Shown piece after piece: positions 53,197 through 62,899 of a DNA stretch of 64,000 bases; the first letter of the stretch is position 1; every line of letters starts with the position of its first letter. The stretch comes from an uncultured Planctomycetaceae bacterium. GTDB taxonomy: Bacteria > Planctomycetota > Planctomycetia > Gemmatales > Gemmataceae. Position numbers and translations under genes: made by a program. Where the stretch lies: assembly GCA_937888715.1 (NCBI GenBank), contig CALARU010000312.1, positions 62,001 through 126,000 on the forward strand. Reading direction: 5' to 3'. Below the pieces are notes generated by a model, which did no database searches, was not told the origin of the DNA, and saw only the letters and a program-made list of their open reading frames with translations.

Positions 53197-54231
53197 TTAG
53201 CCTCGATTGATGAATACCAATAACTCAATGCGTGAGCTTTCTGTTTCAGGCGTTGCTTCAAGCCCTGGATAAGTTTTATCCCCCAAGCCAATCGGGCTAA
53301 CGTTGCGCCTTGAAAACCATCCAGTTTTATGGATAGAATGGCTGTTTTTTAAGTAATCTGTCACTGTTTCTGATTGTTGCCTGGTTAATAGTCGGAGGGT
53401 TTCTCTGTCGGTTGTCCCAGCAGTCATTATCCCTGCAACAACAATATCACTATCTTTGGGAAATCCCATCAACCATTCAGATGCTTTGTCGAGGATTTTT
53501 TTTCCCTCGATACTTAAGATAGCACTCCCGGGCTCAAAAATACCAGAACTATTAATGGTCTTTCGTTTCATATCAGCATTTGATCGTACAACCATTTGCA
53601 TCGGGTCTTCAATATATCCTCGAACAATAGGCATTTTCTTAAGCGCATCCGCATCCTGTTGGAAAGCTTGCATGGTCTGTTGGCTTTGGTTGGCGAGTTG
53701 CACCAAAGAATCATAAAGCTTGGTGTCTTGGGTCAGCTTTCCCAAGGAACCTTCACCTTTGCGAATTTTACTAAGCATATCTGATACCTCAGCCAATATG
53801 TCTGAAATTTCCGGGGTGTGCTTGCTCGCGATTAAATCTTGGTTCTCGGCACTTAAAGAGGAAGGCGAACCTGGGAAGAGTTCTAAAACCTTGGCTCCCA
53901 ACAACCCCTCAGACGCAATGGAAACAACCGCATCTTTTCGGATTAGCTTTTTATAAGATCCTTGGATTTTCAGGCCAAGAACCACAGGGGCACCTGGATT
54001 TTCTGGTGCTTTGATGGATACCACTTCCCCTGCATCCATCCCTTGGATTCGAACCCGCATGCCAACATCTACACCACGAATATCTAGAAAAGATGTTTTT
54101 AGATTGAGAGAATCTTTGCCATACCACCCCCTTGATCCTATCGAGAAAAAGGCGGCTGTAAACAGAATCAGCCCCGCAAGCATGGTGCAGCTTAGTAAGA
54201 GTAGTTGCCTAGGGTTTAATGCTCGAGTCAT
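53197..54231 (-). CDS. MCE (MlaD) domain fused to OmpA-like C-terminal domain
   Basis: A 344-residue envelope protein with an N-terminal membrane anchor (LLLLSCTMLAGLILFTAAFF). Residues 40-130 form an MCE/MlaD domain (LKTSFLDIRGVDVGMRVRIQGMDAGEVV, LLGAKVLELFPG), which in relatives shuttles phospholipids. The C-terminal 140 residues are OmpA/MotB-like (GSAILSIEGKKILDKASEWL, RQQSETVTDYL, PIGLGDKTYPG, SSRIELLVFI) and may bind peptidoglycan. The two-domain pairing would tether a lipid-transfer domain to the wall. No MlaE/MlaF partners are adjacent. Confidence 0.8.
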   Translation of the reverse strand: MTRALNPRQLLLLSCTMLAGLILFTAAFFSIGSRGWYGKDSLNLKTSFLDIRGVDVGMRVRIQGMDAGEVVSIKAPENPGAPVVLGLKIQGSYKKLIRKDAVVSIASEGLLGAKVLELFPGSPSSLSAENQDLIASKHTPEISDILAEVSDMLSKIRKGEGSLGKLTQDTKLYDSLVQLANQSQQTMQAFQQDADALKKMPIVRGYIEDPMQMVVRSNADMKRKTINSSGIFEPGSAILSIEGKKILDKASEWLMGFPKDSDIVVAGIMTAGTTDRETLRLLTRQQSETVTDYLKNSHSIHKTGWFSRRNVSPIGLGDKTYPGLEATPETESSRIELLVFINRG

Positions 54232-54406
54232 GGTTTTATCCTTAAGGTAAACATTATCATACCTTTGAATGAGTGATAGTGCCTCTTAAGAAATCATTTT
54301 TTTGAGGAAAGACTTGCGTATTAACCATTGAAATACAGTAAGATAGGATCGTTCAAGGTTTGATAAAAAGAGCTGAGAGCTTAAAAGTAAATAGGAGAGT
54401 TGAATA

Positions 54407-57046
54407 ATGGCAGGCGAATTCAAACAACAATGCCCGAGTTGCGAAGCGATGGTATCTATTAAGGATGAATCTTTAATAGGCAAAAAGACAGAGTGCACGA
54501 AATGCAAATTCCGCTTCGTGGTGGAAGCTCCTTCGAAAGGCAAGCCTGCAGATGATAAGAAAGCTGCCCCGGTAAAATCCAAAGCCTCGGGCAAAGAAGC
54601 AGCAGCGAAAGCAAAGCAAGAAATTAAGAAAGCGGAATCAGGTCAAAAAGGGCCTAATAAAGCAGGTGCTAAAAATAAGCAAATGCTCATCATTGGTGGC
54701 GCTGTTGGGGGTGTTGCACTTGTTGCTATTGTTGCAGCTATGTTTTTGTTTTCTGGTGGGGAAGATAATTCAAAAACAAAAGTTGCTGAAAAGGGCAAGC
54801 GCAATAGATCAGGCCCTGTAACTCCGAATGGCCCGAATGAAAAACCTGAAGAAAATCCTGAAGAAAAGCCAAAGGAAGATGAGAAAGGCCCTCCAACTGT
54901 TGCAAAAAGCAGTCCAGTTGATCCGGATGTTTCTTCCCGCTTGCCCAGCGATAGTAAGCTTGTTGCAATTATTCAAATGAAAGATTTTTTTGATAGCATT
55001 CTTGCCAAGGTCCTTTTTAATACTCCCGGGGCATTTAATCAGAAAGACTTTACAAAAACATTTGGAGTCTCGATTGAACAAATTGAACAAATCATGCTTG
55101 CGAGAAGTAGCACACTGCCCGATTTTAATCCCTTAAAGAAGAATTGGAAGATGGCCATCGTAAGGTCTAAAGAACCGTTTAAAAAGGCCCACCTTGAAAA
55201 AAGTATTTCTCTTACTCAAGAGCTTCCACTCGAAGGCTTGCGGTGGAGTAAAATCGCTGGCCAACTTGATTCTCTAAGCTCTTTAATGCTTGGTTTCGAT
55301 ACCAATGAAAAATTATCCTTTTTTCTGGCCGATAGCAGAACGATCGTTATTGCTTCGGAAGATAAAATGATTGATTACCTGAAAAAAGATAAAGGCAAAC
55401 CCAAGAAGATAGCAACCGCACCCCCGCCAGAAACATCAAAGCCAAATAATACCATCCCAGGACCTGGATCACCGATGCCCATGCCAGGTTCGCCGATGCC
55501 CATGCCTGGATCACCGATGCCCATGCCTGGATCGCCGATGCCACCTGGATCGCCGATGCCACCTGGATCGCCGATGCCCATGCCTAATGCACAACCGGTT
55601 GATTCAAATGCTGCGCCTGCACCTAGTGCCCCTCCTGTAACTTCAACTGGGAATCATTTTGAAACCTTACCATTACGATTTGCAAAAGTGATGCAAAAAA
55701 GTAACGCAGGTATCATGGTTGTAGGTGTAGATTTGGGTGAATTAGCTGCGGTTATTCCCGTTATATCTACTTCTTTAAGCACATATAAAACCGCAGGAGG
55801 GGCACCAATTCCACCCGATGTTGTGAATCAGTTGAAGACTTTGTCTAAGCTTGAATATGCGGTAATAGAGATTGCAAAAATGGACCCCGACAATCAAATT
55901 TTTTCTGTAGTTGCAGTTAGCCGAGATCGTAAAGTCGGGTCTGATTTTGCAAAACTTGTGTTCCCGTTGATTAATAGAATGCCCCTTGCCTTAAAAGCAG
56001 CCAAATTAGAAATAAGTGTTGATACCGAAGATAAAACGGGCGGTGATCCCTCTGTTCCCGTTAACTCTAGTATTTCCTCTCCTGGTTCAATAACTGGTTC
56101 AGCAGGTGGGAGCGAAATTGTAAAAGAGGGCGCCAACGGTATGATAAAAGCTACTGCATCTTATGATTCGCAAACAGGAAATATGGTAATGGGGTTTTTA
56201 AGCCAATTGCACATCCCTCCTGCAATGTTTAAGTCTAATGAAGTAGCTCTCGGAGAATACCTCGTAACCTTGAAAAACAGTTTCGAAACCAAAGTGATTG
56301 GTAAAAGTGCCGACCCTATTTCCAAGGCCATCATGGGGTATGTAAACGATAAAAAAGCATTCCCTCGAGGTACAGCGGAAGAATCAACCAACAATAAGAA
56401 GTTTGGATTGAAAATGGCGCCTGACAAAAGAGTAGGGTGGATCGTTGAATTACTGCCTTACTTTTCGAATGGTGATTACGTCAGTTTTGCGAAATTAGTT
56501 GATAAAGGCAAATCATGGAGCGATCCGAAAAACCATCAGGTTGCGCGTATTTTTATTCCCGATCTTCTTTATGCAACCCCTATTGAAGGAACTGCTGTTT
56601 CCAGCAATGCTGATCAACCAGGAATAACTAATTTTGTTGGGGTTTCAGGAGTGGGATATGCCTCCGGTGAGTATTCTTCCGACAATAAAAAATCTGGGGT
56701 TTTTGGTTATGAGCGCATTACAAAAATCGAAGATATCAAGGATGGCGCTGCAAATACCATTGCTCTGCTGCTTATAAAGCAAAACAAGAATCACCCTTGG
56801 ATAGCAGGCGGCGGCGCAAGTATCGTAGGTATTTCTGATGGCCCCGATGCCTTGGCCCCTTTCTTGGTCCTCGAAAAAACTAATCGAAATAAAGAGAAAG
56901 AGTACACCGGGATTGCGATCATGGCTGATGGTAAAATCCGTGAAATCTCTAGCAAGATCTCCCCAGAAATCTTTAGAGCTATGTGTACCATTGATGGTGG
57001 TGAGAAAATCGACAACCTTGATGCGATAGCACCTGTCGTCAAATAA
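54407..57046 (+). CDS. DUF1559-like protein with zinc ribbon, TM helix and Pro-rich linker
   Basis: An 879-residue protein. Residues 9-45 are a CxxC..CxxC zinc ribbon (CPSCEAMVS, ECTKCKFRF), then a Lys/Ala-rich stretch, one transmembrane helix (LIIGGAVGGVALVAIVAAMFLF), an acidic-Pro linker and a long external part. Repeats PGSPMPM occupy 55462-55585. The C-terminus resembles the planctomycete DUF1559 (DIKDGAANTIALL, HPWIAGGGASIV). The zinc ribbon would be in the cytoplasm and the DUF1559 part outside. It may act as a membrane-spanning structural or sensory protein. Confidence 0.7.
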   Translation: MAGEFKQQCPSCEAMVSIKDESLIGKKTECTKCKFRFVVEAPSKGKPADDKKAAPVKSKASGKEAAAKAKQEIKKAESGQKGPNKAGAKNKQMLIIGGAVGGVALVAIVAAMFLFSGGEDNSKTKVAEKGKRNRSGPVTPNGPNEKPEENPEEKPKEDEKGPPTVAKSSPVDPDVSSRLPSDSKLVAIIQMKDFFDSILAKVLFNTPGAFNQKDFTKTFGVSIEQIEQIMLARSSTLPDFNPLKKNWKMAIVRSKEPFKKAHLEKSISLTQELPLEGLRWSKIAGQLDSLSSLMLGFDTNEKLSFFLADSRTIVIASEDKMIDYLKKDKGKPKKIATAPPPETSKPNNTIPGPGSPMPMPGSPMPMPGSPMPMPGSPMPPGSPMPPGSPMPMPNAQPVDSNAAPAPSAPPVTSTGNHFETLPLRFAKVMQKSNAGIMVVGVDLGELAAVIPVISTSLSTYKTAGGAPIPPDVVNQLKTLSKLEYAVIEIAKMDPDNQIFSVVAVSRDRKVGSDFAKLVFPLINRMPLALKAAKLEISVDTEDKTGGDPSVPVNSSISSPGSITGSAGGSEIVKEGANGMIKATASYDSQTGNMVMGFLSQLHIPPAMFKSNEVALGEYLVTLKNSFETKVIGKSADPISKAIMGYVNDKKAFPRGTAEESTNNKKFGLKMAPDKRVGWIVELLPYFSNGDYVSFAKLVDKGKSWSDPKNHQVARIFIPDLLYATPIEGTAVSSNADQPGITNFVGVSGVGYASGEYSSDNKKSGVFGYERITKIEDIKDGAANTIALLLIKQNKNHPWIAGGGASIVGISDGPDALAPFLVLEKTNRNKEKEYTGIAIMADGKIREISSKISPEIFRAMCTIDGGEKIDNLDAIAPVVK
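55462..55585 (+). repeat. Coding tandem repeat PGSPMPM/PGSPMP
   Basis: Units of 21 and 18 nt (core ggatcaccgatgcccatgcc) repeat six times in frame and give a Pro-Gly-Met linker. Near-identical third positions between units suggest recent slippage. Confidence 0.85.
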
Positions 57047-57061
57047 CAGGATTAATAATCG

Positions 57062-57105
57062 TTAAAGCGTGAGGGGGTAAAACCCTTCACGCTTTAATAT
57101 TTTTT
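57062..57105. terminator. Intrinsic terminator at a convergent junction
   Basis: ttaaagcgtga and tcacgctttaa pair with an inner ggg/ccc; on the plus strand a T-run follows (tattttttaa). It ends the DUF1559 gene and may also serve the enolase gene. Confidence 0.8.
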
Positions 57106-57118
57106 AACGCACTAAAAA

Positions 57119-58438
57119 CTAGAGTCGGGTGATTCGATAACTCGGATGATCAGGCGAGAAGAGTTCGGGAAGCAATCTTGCTCCAAGGCCCGCTCGGGTA
57201 GGTAATGCAATATGCCCTTTTTCAATTTTAATTGGCTCATCTATCAACAGTGGATAAAGAGTTTTTATGTGGGCCCTAACTGTTTCTTGATAAGTCACAT
57301 TGGTGCAGGATGCTGAAATCTGCAATCCAGAAAGCAGAGTTAGTGGGCCGGTACAATCATGCATGAGTGCAGGCACATTAAACACTTGGGCGAATTCTGC
57401 GGCCCTTCGAGTTTCACTAATTCCACCAACCCAAGTAGGATCTATCATCACATAATCTGCAGCTTTTTGAATCAGCACCTGTCGGTATTCTTCGCGGCTA
57501 ACCAGCATTTCGCTTACTGCGATTGGTACTTGCGCTCGATTGCGAAAATCAGCAATGGTATCAACGCAGTCAGGCCGGATGATATCTTCCATCCAAAGCG
57601 GTTTAATCTCGCGCATTGATTCAGCTATTCGAAGCGCAGCAGGTAGTGAAAAGAACCCATGGCCATCGAGCATCAGTTCCATTTTAAGGCCGACCCTATT
57701 GCGGATATCGTGCAAGGGTTTTAATGCCTGTTCAAGATCGGGCCAAGAAATCCGGAGCCCACCCGACTTTAAATAAACTTGATCAAGAGACCAAGTTTTC
57801 ATCGCAGTGTAACCTTCAGAAAGAAGTTCTTCTGCAAGATCTGCAGCGTGGTAAACGCTATTGTAATTATCTTCAAGAGGGCCTGGTTTGCCAGGGTCGC
57901 CATGGCCTGGCCAACCCTGAGCATCAGGCGAATCTTTAGGCCTACGCCCATAAGAAGGCCCACCACAACTATTGTAAACTGGGATAAGGTCACGAACTGG
58001 GCCACCCAAAAGTTTCCATATGGGCTGTTTAGTAAGTTGCCCTAGAATGTCCCAAAGTGCGAGGTCGATCGCAGAGATCGCTCGAAGTTCACATCCTCGT
58101 GCACCAAAAGCGGAGGCTCGTTCATAAAGAAAGCGCCAATGGCTTTCAATCGCAGTGGCATCCGCACCTAATAATCTGCGGGCCATCCAGTCGTGCAAAG
58201 TAGCTGCAACAGCGTGTGGAATATAGTATGACTCGCCATGGCCAATTACGGGGGTGCCATCAACTGTTCCTGCATCGGTGTGAATCCGCAGAAGTACCAG
58301 CCCTGCCATGATGTCGTGTGGGACAAGAGTTTCGATTGCGACAATTCGGGGGCCGTTGCGAAAAGCGTGCTGTTGAGTAGGGCCCGATGCGCGGGCAATA
58401 TAATCTGAATGATCAGATTGTTTGTTGGAAGTACTCAA
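57119..58438 (-). CDS. Enolase-superfamily (mandelate racemase/muconate-lactonizing type) enzyme
   Basis: A 439-residue sugar-acid dehydratase or racemase. The capping domain has RIVAIETLVPHD and LWDILGQLTKQPIWKLLGG; the barrel has the metal ligands in MELMLDGHGFFSL, LWMEDIIRPD and IAVSEMLV. Asp/Glu/Glu metal sites and the catalytic motif in MHDCTGP are seen. I start at a TTG with GAGGA 6 nt upstream; a TTG two codons before has no spacer. Substrate unknown; galactonate-dehydratase-like enzymes have the same layout. No sugar operon is adjacent. Confidence 0.88.
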   Translation of the reverse strand: MSTSNKQSDHSDYIARASGPTQQHAFRNGPRIVAIETLVPHDIMAGLVLLRIHTDAGTVDGTPVIGHGESYYIPHAVAATLHDWMARRLLGADATAIESHWRFLYERASAFGARGCELRAISAIDLALWDILGQLTKQPIWKLLGGPVRDLIPVYNSCGGPSYGRRPKDSPDAQGWPGHGDPGKPGPLEDNYNSVYHAADLAEELLSEGYTAMKTWSLDQVYLKSGGLRISWPDLEQALKPLHDIRNRVGLKMELMLDGHGFFSLPAALRIAESMREIKPLWMEDIIRPDCVDTIADFRNRAQVPIAVSEMLVSREEYRQVLIQKAADYVMIDPTWVGGISETRRAAEFAQVFNVPALMHDCTGPLTLLSGLQISASCTNVTYQETVRAHIKTLYPLLIDEPIKIEKGHIALPTRAGLGARLLPELFSPDHPSYRITRL

Positions 58439-58519
58439 GCGCAATCCTCTTGGATTGGAGTTCGAACTGTTCTATGCAATAACAATTCGAACCCCAAGCT
58501 ATGTTTTTGACTGATATCA

Positions 58520-60358
58520 TTAAGCCTGTTTGGGCTGTAACTTTGCAGGGATGCTACTGGTTTTGGAAGCCATTCTGCTGCTTAGCCAATATTGCCTGGG
58601 GATAAGGCCAACGCCAATAAGCCCAAGTTGGCTGAGCCAAAAAGCGGTTAGCCCCCAGGCGAGTTGATCATTAAAACCATAGGCGTGAAGCCCAACGCCA
58701 AGTTGGTTGGTGCCAAACCATGACCAACCAGTGACCATGTTTCCAGCGATTGCTAAGAGTGCAACACCACGGCTTTTAGCCATGCCTCCCCAGCGTGCAT
58801 GAAGAATGATTGCGTTCCAAATCACGATAAGTAAAGCGCCATTTTCTTTGGGATCCCAGCCCCAGAAACGGCCCCAAGATTGATCGGCCCAAATGCCGCC
58901 CAGCACCGTCCCTACAAAACTGAAAAGCATTGCAAAACAAACCACACCATAAATCATTTGTGTCAGAGATTTGTCGCGTTCAGGGGTAAGTGTGGTGGTT
59001 ACTAAGCCCATAACCACATAGATGATGCCTAGAAAACCTGCGACGAATGTTGCGGTATAACCCAGCGTTACGCAAGTAACATGCGTTGCGAGCCAGAAAT
59101 TGGTGTCGAGAACTGCTTGCATCATTTCTAAAGTGTCGCCTTCAGCAGAAAGATGCTGTGCGATTAAAAGAGTCAAAGAGCCAGTGATAGAGCCAACAAT
59201 ATTACCAATGCCATTTTTATAAATACCCTCGAGCATAAGGCAGCCAAGAACGCAGCCCCAGCCGATGAAAATTGCAGAGGAATAAAGGTTGGTGACAGGT
59301 GGCCTACCTTGGATATACATTCTGGAACCAAGCGCCCAGGTATGAACAAGAAGGGTTAGAATGCAAAGCCAGAAAGCGGTTTTGTTGAGCGTTGCAGGCG
59401 CAGTGACCCATGCAAAGCATGAAATCAAAAAGACGAAAAGGTAAACGACAATGCAATGATAAAAAGGTGAGAAGTGATTAAAGAACACTTCGAAACCTGA
59501 GATTTCAGATTGTGCGGGCAATTCTTTAGTGATGAGTTCTCGGTATTCGATGAGCGCCTTGTTGAAATTCAGAGGCTCATTTTTAAGGTAGGAAAGAAGC
59601 ATTTGGCCGAACACGCTTACAGTGGGATTCATGCTAGCGTTTGGGTCAGCTTGGTTGGCATTACGAGATTCGAGTGCAGCTTGCATGAAAGGTTTCCAAT
59701 CTTCACCTTTGCCCGCGGGGATCACCAAGGGGGTCTGCAAGGATGCGATTTCCATGTAAGATTGCAAGTGATGAGCTAGCTGTAAAACGCTTTTGTCGAA
59801 AGCATCTTTCTTGGCGTTTTCTTTTTGATCCGCAGCTTTGCCTGCCTTTTCGAGTTCACCCATTTGAGGTGCGAATTCTTCGATCGAGTAACGAAGTCCG
59901 GGTCTGGGTTGCAAGGCTAAAAGGCCAAGAAGTTGATCGTTTTCAATGCGAAAAACCTTGTGTTTTTCTGCTATATGATTGTCTGAAAACCTGCTAGTCA
60001 TTACATCAAGCAGCCAACGTACTGCAGGTTGTCTTTTGTCTTTTTCACTTAAAGATGAGTAGGCTTTGTTTTCTTCAACCGTTCGGGAACTTTTGTTCTT
60101 AAGGGTGGTAAGTTCAGTCTTTTCTTTTTCACTTATGTCGGGCTTGAATGTTTGAAAACCATCGTTCATCACCATGAGTGAAACGCGTGCGAAGGTATCC
60201 ATGGGCTTAACGCGCCCACGGTCTACAATAGGCAGCCTTGCAAATTCTTGAATGTGGAATCCTTCTACGGGATCCACAGGTTGTGCAGCTTGAAAGTAGA
60301 AATAGGTGAATCCAAGAATTACTGCAATTGCTGGAACGATAAGGTTAGGTTTATGCAT
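58520..60358 (-). CDS. ccsA: Cytochrome c biogenesis protein CcsA/ResC-like (System II)
   Basis: The heme-handling half of the System II synthase, 612 residues. The WWD heme motif is WGRFWGWDPKENG near residues 495-510, in a run of about eight membrane helices with surrounding histidines (HVTCVTLG, LHARWGG). An N-terminal region of about 300 residues with one TM helix and a large soluble domain (IPAGKGEDWKPFMQAA) is extra. The ATG gives MHKPNLIVPAIAVILGF and overlaps the resB stop by 8 nt; a longer open frame runs into resB and is not used. Confidence 0.92.
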   Translation of the reverse strand: MHKPNLIVPAIAVILGFTYFYFQAAQPVDPVEGFHIQEFARLPIVDRGRVKPMDTFARVSLMVMNDGFQTFKPDISEKEKTELTTLKNKSSRTVEENKAYSSLSEKDKRQPAVRWLLDVMTSRFSDNHIAEKHKVFRIENDQLLGLLALQPRPGLRYSIEEFAPQMGELEKAGKAADQKENAKKDAFDKSVLQLAHHLQSYMEIASLQTPLVIPAGKGEDWKPFMQAALESRNANQADPNASMNPTVSVFGQMLLSYLKNEPLNFNKALIEYRELITKELPAQSEISGFEVFFNHFSPFYHCIVVYLFVFLISCFAWVTAPATLNKTAFWLCILTLLVHTWALGSRMYIQGRPPVTNLYSSAIFIGWGCVLGCLMLEGIYKNGIGNIVGSITGSLTLLIAQHLSAEGDTLEMMQAVLDTNFWLATHVTCVTLGYTATFVAGFLGIIYVVMGLVTTTLTPERDKSLTQMIYGVVCFAMLFSFVGTVLGGIWADQSWGRFWGWDPKENGALLIVIWNAIILHARWGGMAKSRGVALLAIAGNMVTGWSWFGTNQLGVGLHAYGFNDQLAWGLTAFWLSQLGLIGVGLIPRQYWLSSRMASKTSSIPAKLQPKQA

Positions 60359-61670
60359 TGGAATTTGCCCTCTGTTTGAGGAAAGTATTAAGGTGCATGC
60401 CAAAATGAAGGAGCATGCCAAACGAAACAACCAGACAGGAAAGGTAAGGCATAATCCAGCCTGGATTTCTGACAACTTGAAGGATGGTGCCTTTATCGTT
60501 TGGAAGGAAACCAGATTGATAGAAAGTTTCGCCATCGTAGCGAAGCGGGTTATTCATGGAGATAAGTGTTTCCCTGTTTTCGTTAAGGCTTTCGTTAGAC
60601 AGTTTGATTTTGCTGGAGAAGTTTTTTGGGGTATTAGTGCCTAGGTAGCGCTCGTGTTTGAATTCGATGAGTTCCATGGAGAAAGGTTTGTAAGATCGTT
60701 TAAACCTTAGTGCCATCTCTGTTTTGGTTCCATCTTCCGTAATAACCGATTGCGTTGGTTTTAAAGAAGAAAGGGAAAGCCATATGGAGGCAAGATAAGT
60801 GCCTACGCTTTTGCCTGTTTTTTTATCGATCAGGTTGATGTATGCGGAAGGCAGGTCGATTTTTTGATCTTTATCGGTACCCGAAGCCTCGTTCTTTTCG
60901 TTGGCCCGAATTCGAACGCCATCCCCAATGTTAGCGAGATTAGCAATCTCTTCTTTTTTATCAGGGTCGATTTCTTCGACTGAGGAATTATTCATGTACT
61001 TGATGATTTCGATGTCGAAAGGAAGAAGAGGGGTAGAAATCTTTCCTCCGGTCCTAAGAAGATGGTTTGGAATTACCACTACTTTTTCTTTTTTAGGAAT
61101 CGACATGTCCGAAAAAGCAAGTTCAGGGCCGTTGACTTTTCCCATGAAGCCCGAAGTTTCTTTTAGTTCAAGATAATTGGTTACACCACCTTGCTCGATC
61201 GTCATGTTTCCTTCTGTCGCAAAGATGCCGGTGATTAATTCACCCAGCATTAAAAGAATAATCCCTGCATGAATAGAAATGATACCAATGCGTTTGGTTG
61301 AAAATTTAAATCTTACTGCATGGGCCGCTAGTAAGTTTGCAAGCATGAGCCCGCCTATAGTCCAACCGCCCGGAAATGGAAAAGAGCCTGGCCATTGCGC
61401 AGTAGGCGAAACCCAGCGGAAGGTTTGGCAAAATCGGGCGAACACTTGATTGGGGATGAACACATAAAAAGAGCGGAAGTAATCGCTTACCGCAGTCCAG
61501 ATTGGGTTATCAACCTGAGCTAGAGTCCCTGCAAAAACCAAAATCAGGGAAAGCACAAATAACACCACGGTTAATTGCAGCGATGCAAGAGGCTTTAAAA
61601 GCTTCAAGAGGATGAATTGAGAATTTTTGTTAGGGTTGTATTTGTTGTTGTTTGGTTCGGTTTCGCTCAT
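60351..61670 (-). CDS. resB: Cytochrome c biogenesis protein ResB-like (System II)
   Basis: The partner of CcsA for attaching heme to exported apocytochromes; 439 residues. The N-terminal ResB helices are LLKPLASLQLTVVLFVLSLILVFAGTLAQ and later GIISIHAGIILLMLGEL; a periplasmic domain lies between residues 150 and 380, then the last helix (MPYLSCLVVSFGMLLHFGMH). It overlaps ccsA by 8 nt and its start overlaps the lipoprotein stop (TAATG). It may mature the CxxCH proteins of this window. Confidence 0.92.
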   Translation of the reverse strand: MSETEPNNNKYNPNKNSQFILLKLLKPLASLQLTVVLFVLSLILVFAGTLAQVDNPIWTAVSDYFRSFYVFIPNQVFARFCQTFRWVSPTAQWPGSFPFPGGWTIGGLMLANLLAAHAVRFKFSTKRIGIISIHAGIILLMLGELITGIFATEGNMTIEQGGVTNYLELKETSGFMGKVNGPELAFSDMSIPKKEKVVVIPNHLLRTGGKISTPLLPFDIEIIKYMNNSSVEEIDPDKKEEIANLANIGDGVRIRANEKNEASGTDKDQKIDLPSAYINLIDKKTGKSVGTYLASIWLSLSSLKPTQSVITEDGTKTEMALRFKRSYKPFSMELIEFKHERYLGTNTPKNFSSKIKLSNESLNENRETLISMNNPLRYDGETFYQSGFLPNDKGTILQVVRNPGWIMPYLSCLVVSFGMLLHFGMHLNTFLKQRANSNA

Positions 61671-62737
61671 TATTTTGCTCCATCTGCAAATTGAAGAGAA
61701 GATACAAAGCTTTCGAAACTTTGCTTCTGCATTTTAACAACCGTATTTGGACCCTTCATCTTCACAAACCATGTGGTATCAGGTGTGCTTATTACCGCAC
61801 CCAAAATCCGATCAGTGCTACCTTCGATATCAATGCATAATGCAACACTGGATTTTGTTTGAAGTTTGGTCAGCGCACTAGTGATCATTTCGGGCGATTG
61901 CGGCGCAAGGCCTACTTGTTGACGCCAACGATTGATGTTACTTTCCAACCCACCAGCAGGCCCAGCTAGAGGAGTAAGAGTGATGTCGGCTTTTCCAGCA
62001 GTTTCATTCACTTTGAATGTTGCAAGGCTCATCGCGGAATTAGGCACTTGCTCCCAAGTGTCTGGTTTCTTGAATTCCTTCACCCCAGGTGAGGCTTGAT
62101 TTGAGGGCGGATTAGCGGGCATTTTCGGGAAAGATTTTGCGAAAGGTGGAGTCATTGCACCTTTTTTGCCTCCCGGCCCCGTGTAGTCTGCAAGTATTGC
62201 TTCAACACCCTGAATGGTTTCTTTTTTGATAACGGTTGGAAGGTCGCCCTCGGATACAGGCCCCAATCCTACTTGCTCGCGCCAACGATTGATGTTAGCA
62301 AGAATAGATCCCGCATCTTTGCCCAACTTAATAACAGTAAGTTCCAGCTTGGGATTTGCTTCGGGATCGATAAGGAAAGTGGCATAACGAAGTTCGTTGG
62401 TTTTGCCGGCTTTCCAATTGCTTGGGGCGTTCCATTGAATGGGTGGGGTAGAACCTTCCGCACTAAATCGAACGGTACGAACAAAGGTTTCAAAGTCTTC
62501 TGTTTTCGTAGAAAGTTTGCTAGCAGGGCCAATAAGTTTAAAGAACCAAGTAGAATCTCCCTTGGAAAATATGGCAGCCAACAAGCGAACGGGTTCACCT
62601 GTTGTGGAATTTCTTTCTGGTGGATCGAGTCGATTAACCTCGTAGGCTGTGATTTCTTCTTTTTTGCAACCTTGTGCTAGAAGGGTGAAAAAAAGTACCA
62701 AGCCAACTTTAAATAAATCCGTTACACTTTTTGTCAT
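61670..62737 (-). CDS. Lipoprotein with internal duplication, first in the ResB-CcsA operon
   Basis: A 355-residue protein with a lipobox (LFFTLLAQGCKKEE, Cys24). Two similar halves recur: LELTVIKLGKDAGSILANINRWREQVGLGPVS and DITLTPLAGPAGGLESNINRWRQQVGLAPQS share the INRWR-QVGL core, each followed by a beta region. The family is unrecognised beyond that. It ends with the resB start inside its stop, so it is co-translated with the maturation genes and may assist cytochrome c assembly or heme delivery. Confidence 0.75.
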   Translation of the reverse strand: MTKSVTDLFKVGLVLFFTLLAQGCKKEEITAYEVNRLDPPERNSTTGEPVRLLAAIFSKGDSTWFFKLIGPASKLSTKTEDFETFVRTVRFSAEGSTPPIQWNAPSNWKAGKTNELRYATFLIDPEANPKLELTVIKLGKDAGSILANINRWREQVGLGPVSEGDLPTVIKKETIQGVEAILADYTGPGGKKGAMTPPFAKSFPKMPANPPSNQASPGVKEFKKPDTWEQVPNSAMSLATFKVNETAGKADITLTPLAGPAGGLESNINRWRQQVGLAPQSPEMITSALTKLQTKSSVALCIDIEGSTDRILGAVISTPDTTWFVKMKGPNTVVKMQKQSFESFVSSLQFADGAK

Positions 62738-62899
62738 TCGATTTCCTGAAAAATATATCTTAGTAACTGTATTTTAGCTTAGGGCTGTAACTTCATGAAA
62801 CAATTTAACGAAATAGTTTCTTCAATTTCTGGGGTTTGATTTTGTCGAGTGTTGTTCAACTTCAACTTCATGTTGATTACTTGGCTTTATAGTTCCGGT

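Noticed and set aside
55462-55585. CRISPR array or noncoding repeat
   Set aside because: The repeats are short, have no spacers and stay in frame inside a coding gene.
58445-58519. tRNA-like TTCGAA motifs
   Set aside because: Only 75 bp with no acceptor or anticodon stem.
60359-60535. Longer N-terminus for CcsA
   Set aside because: It overlaps resB and the ATG at 60358 gives the natural signal-anchor.
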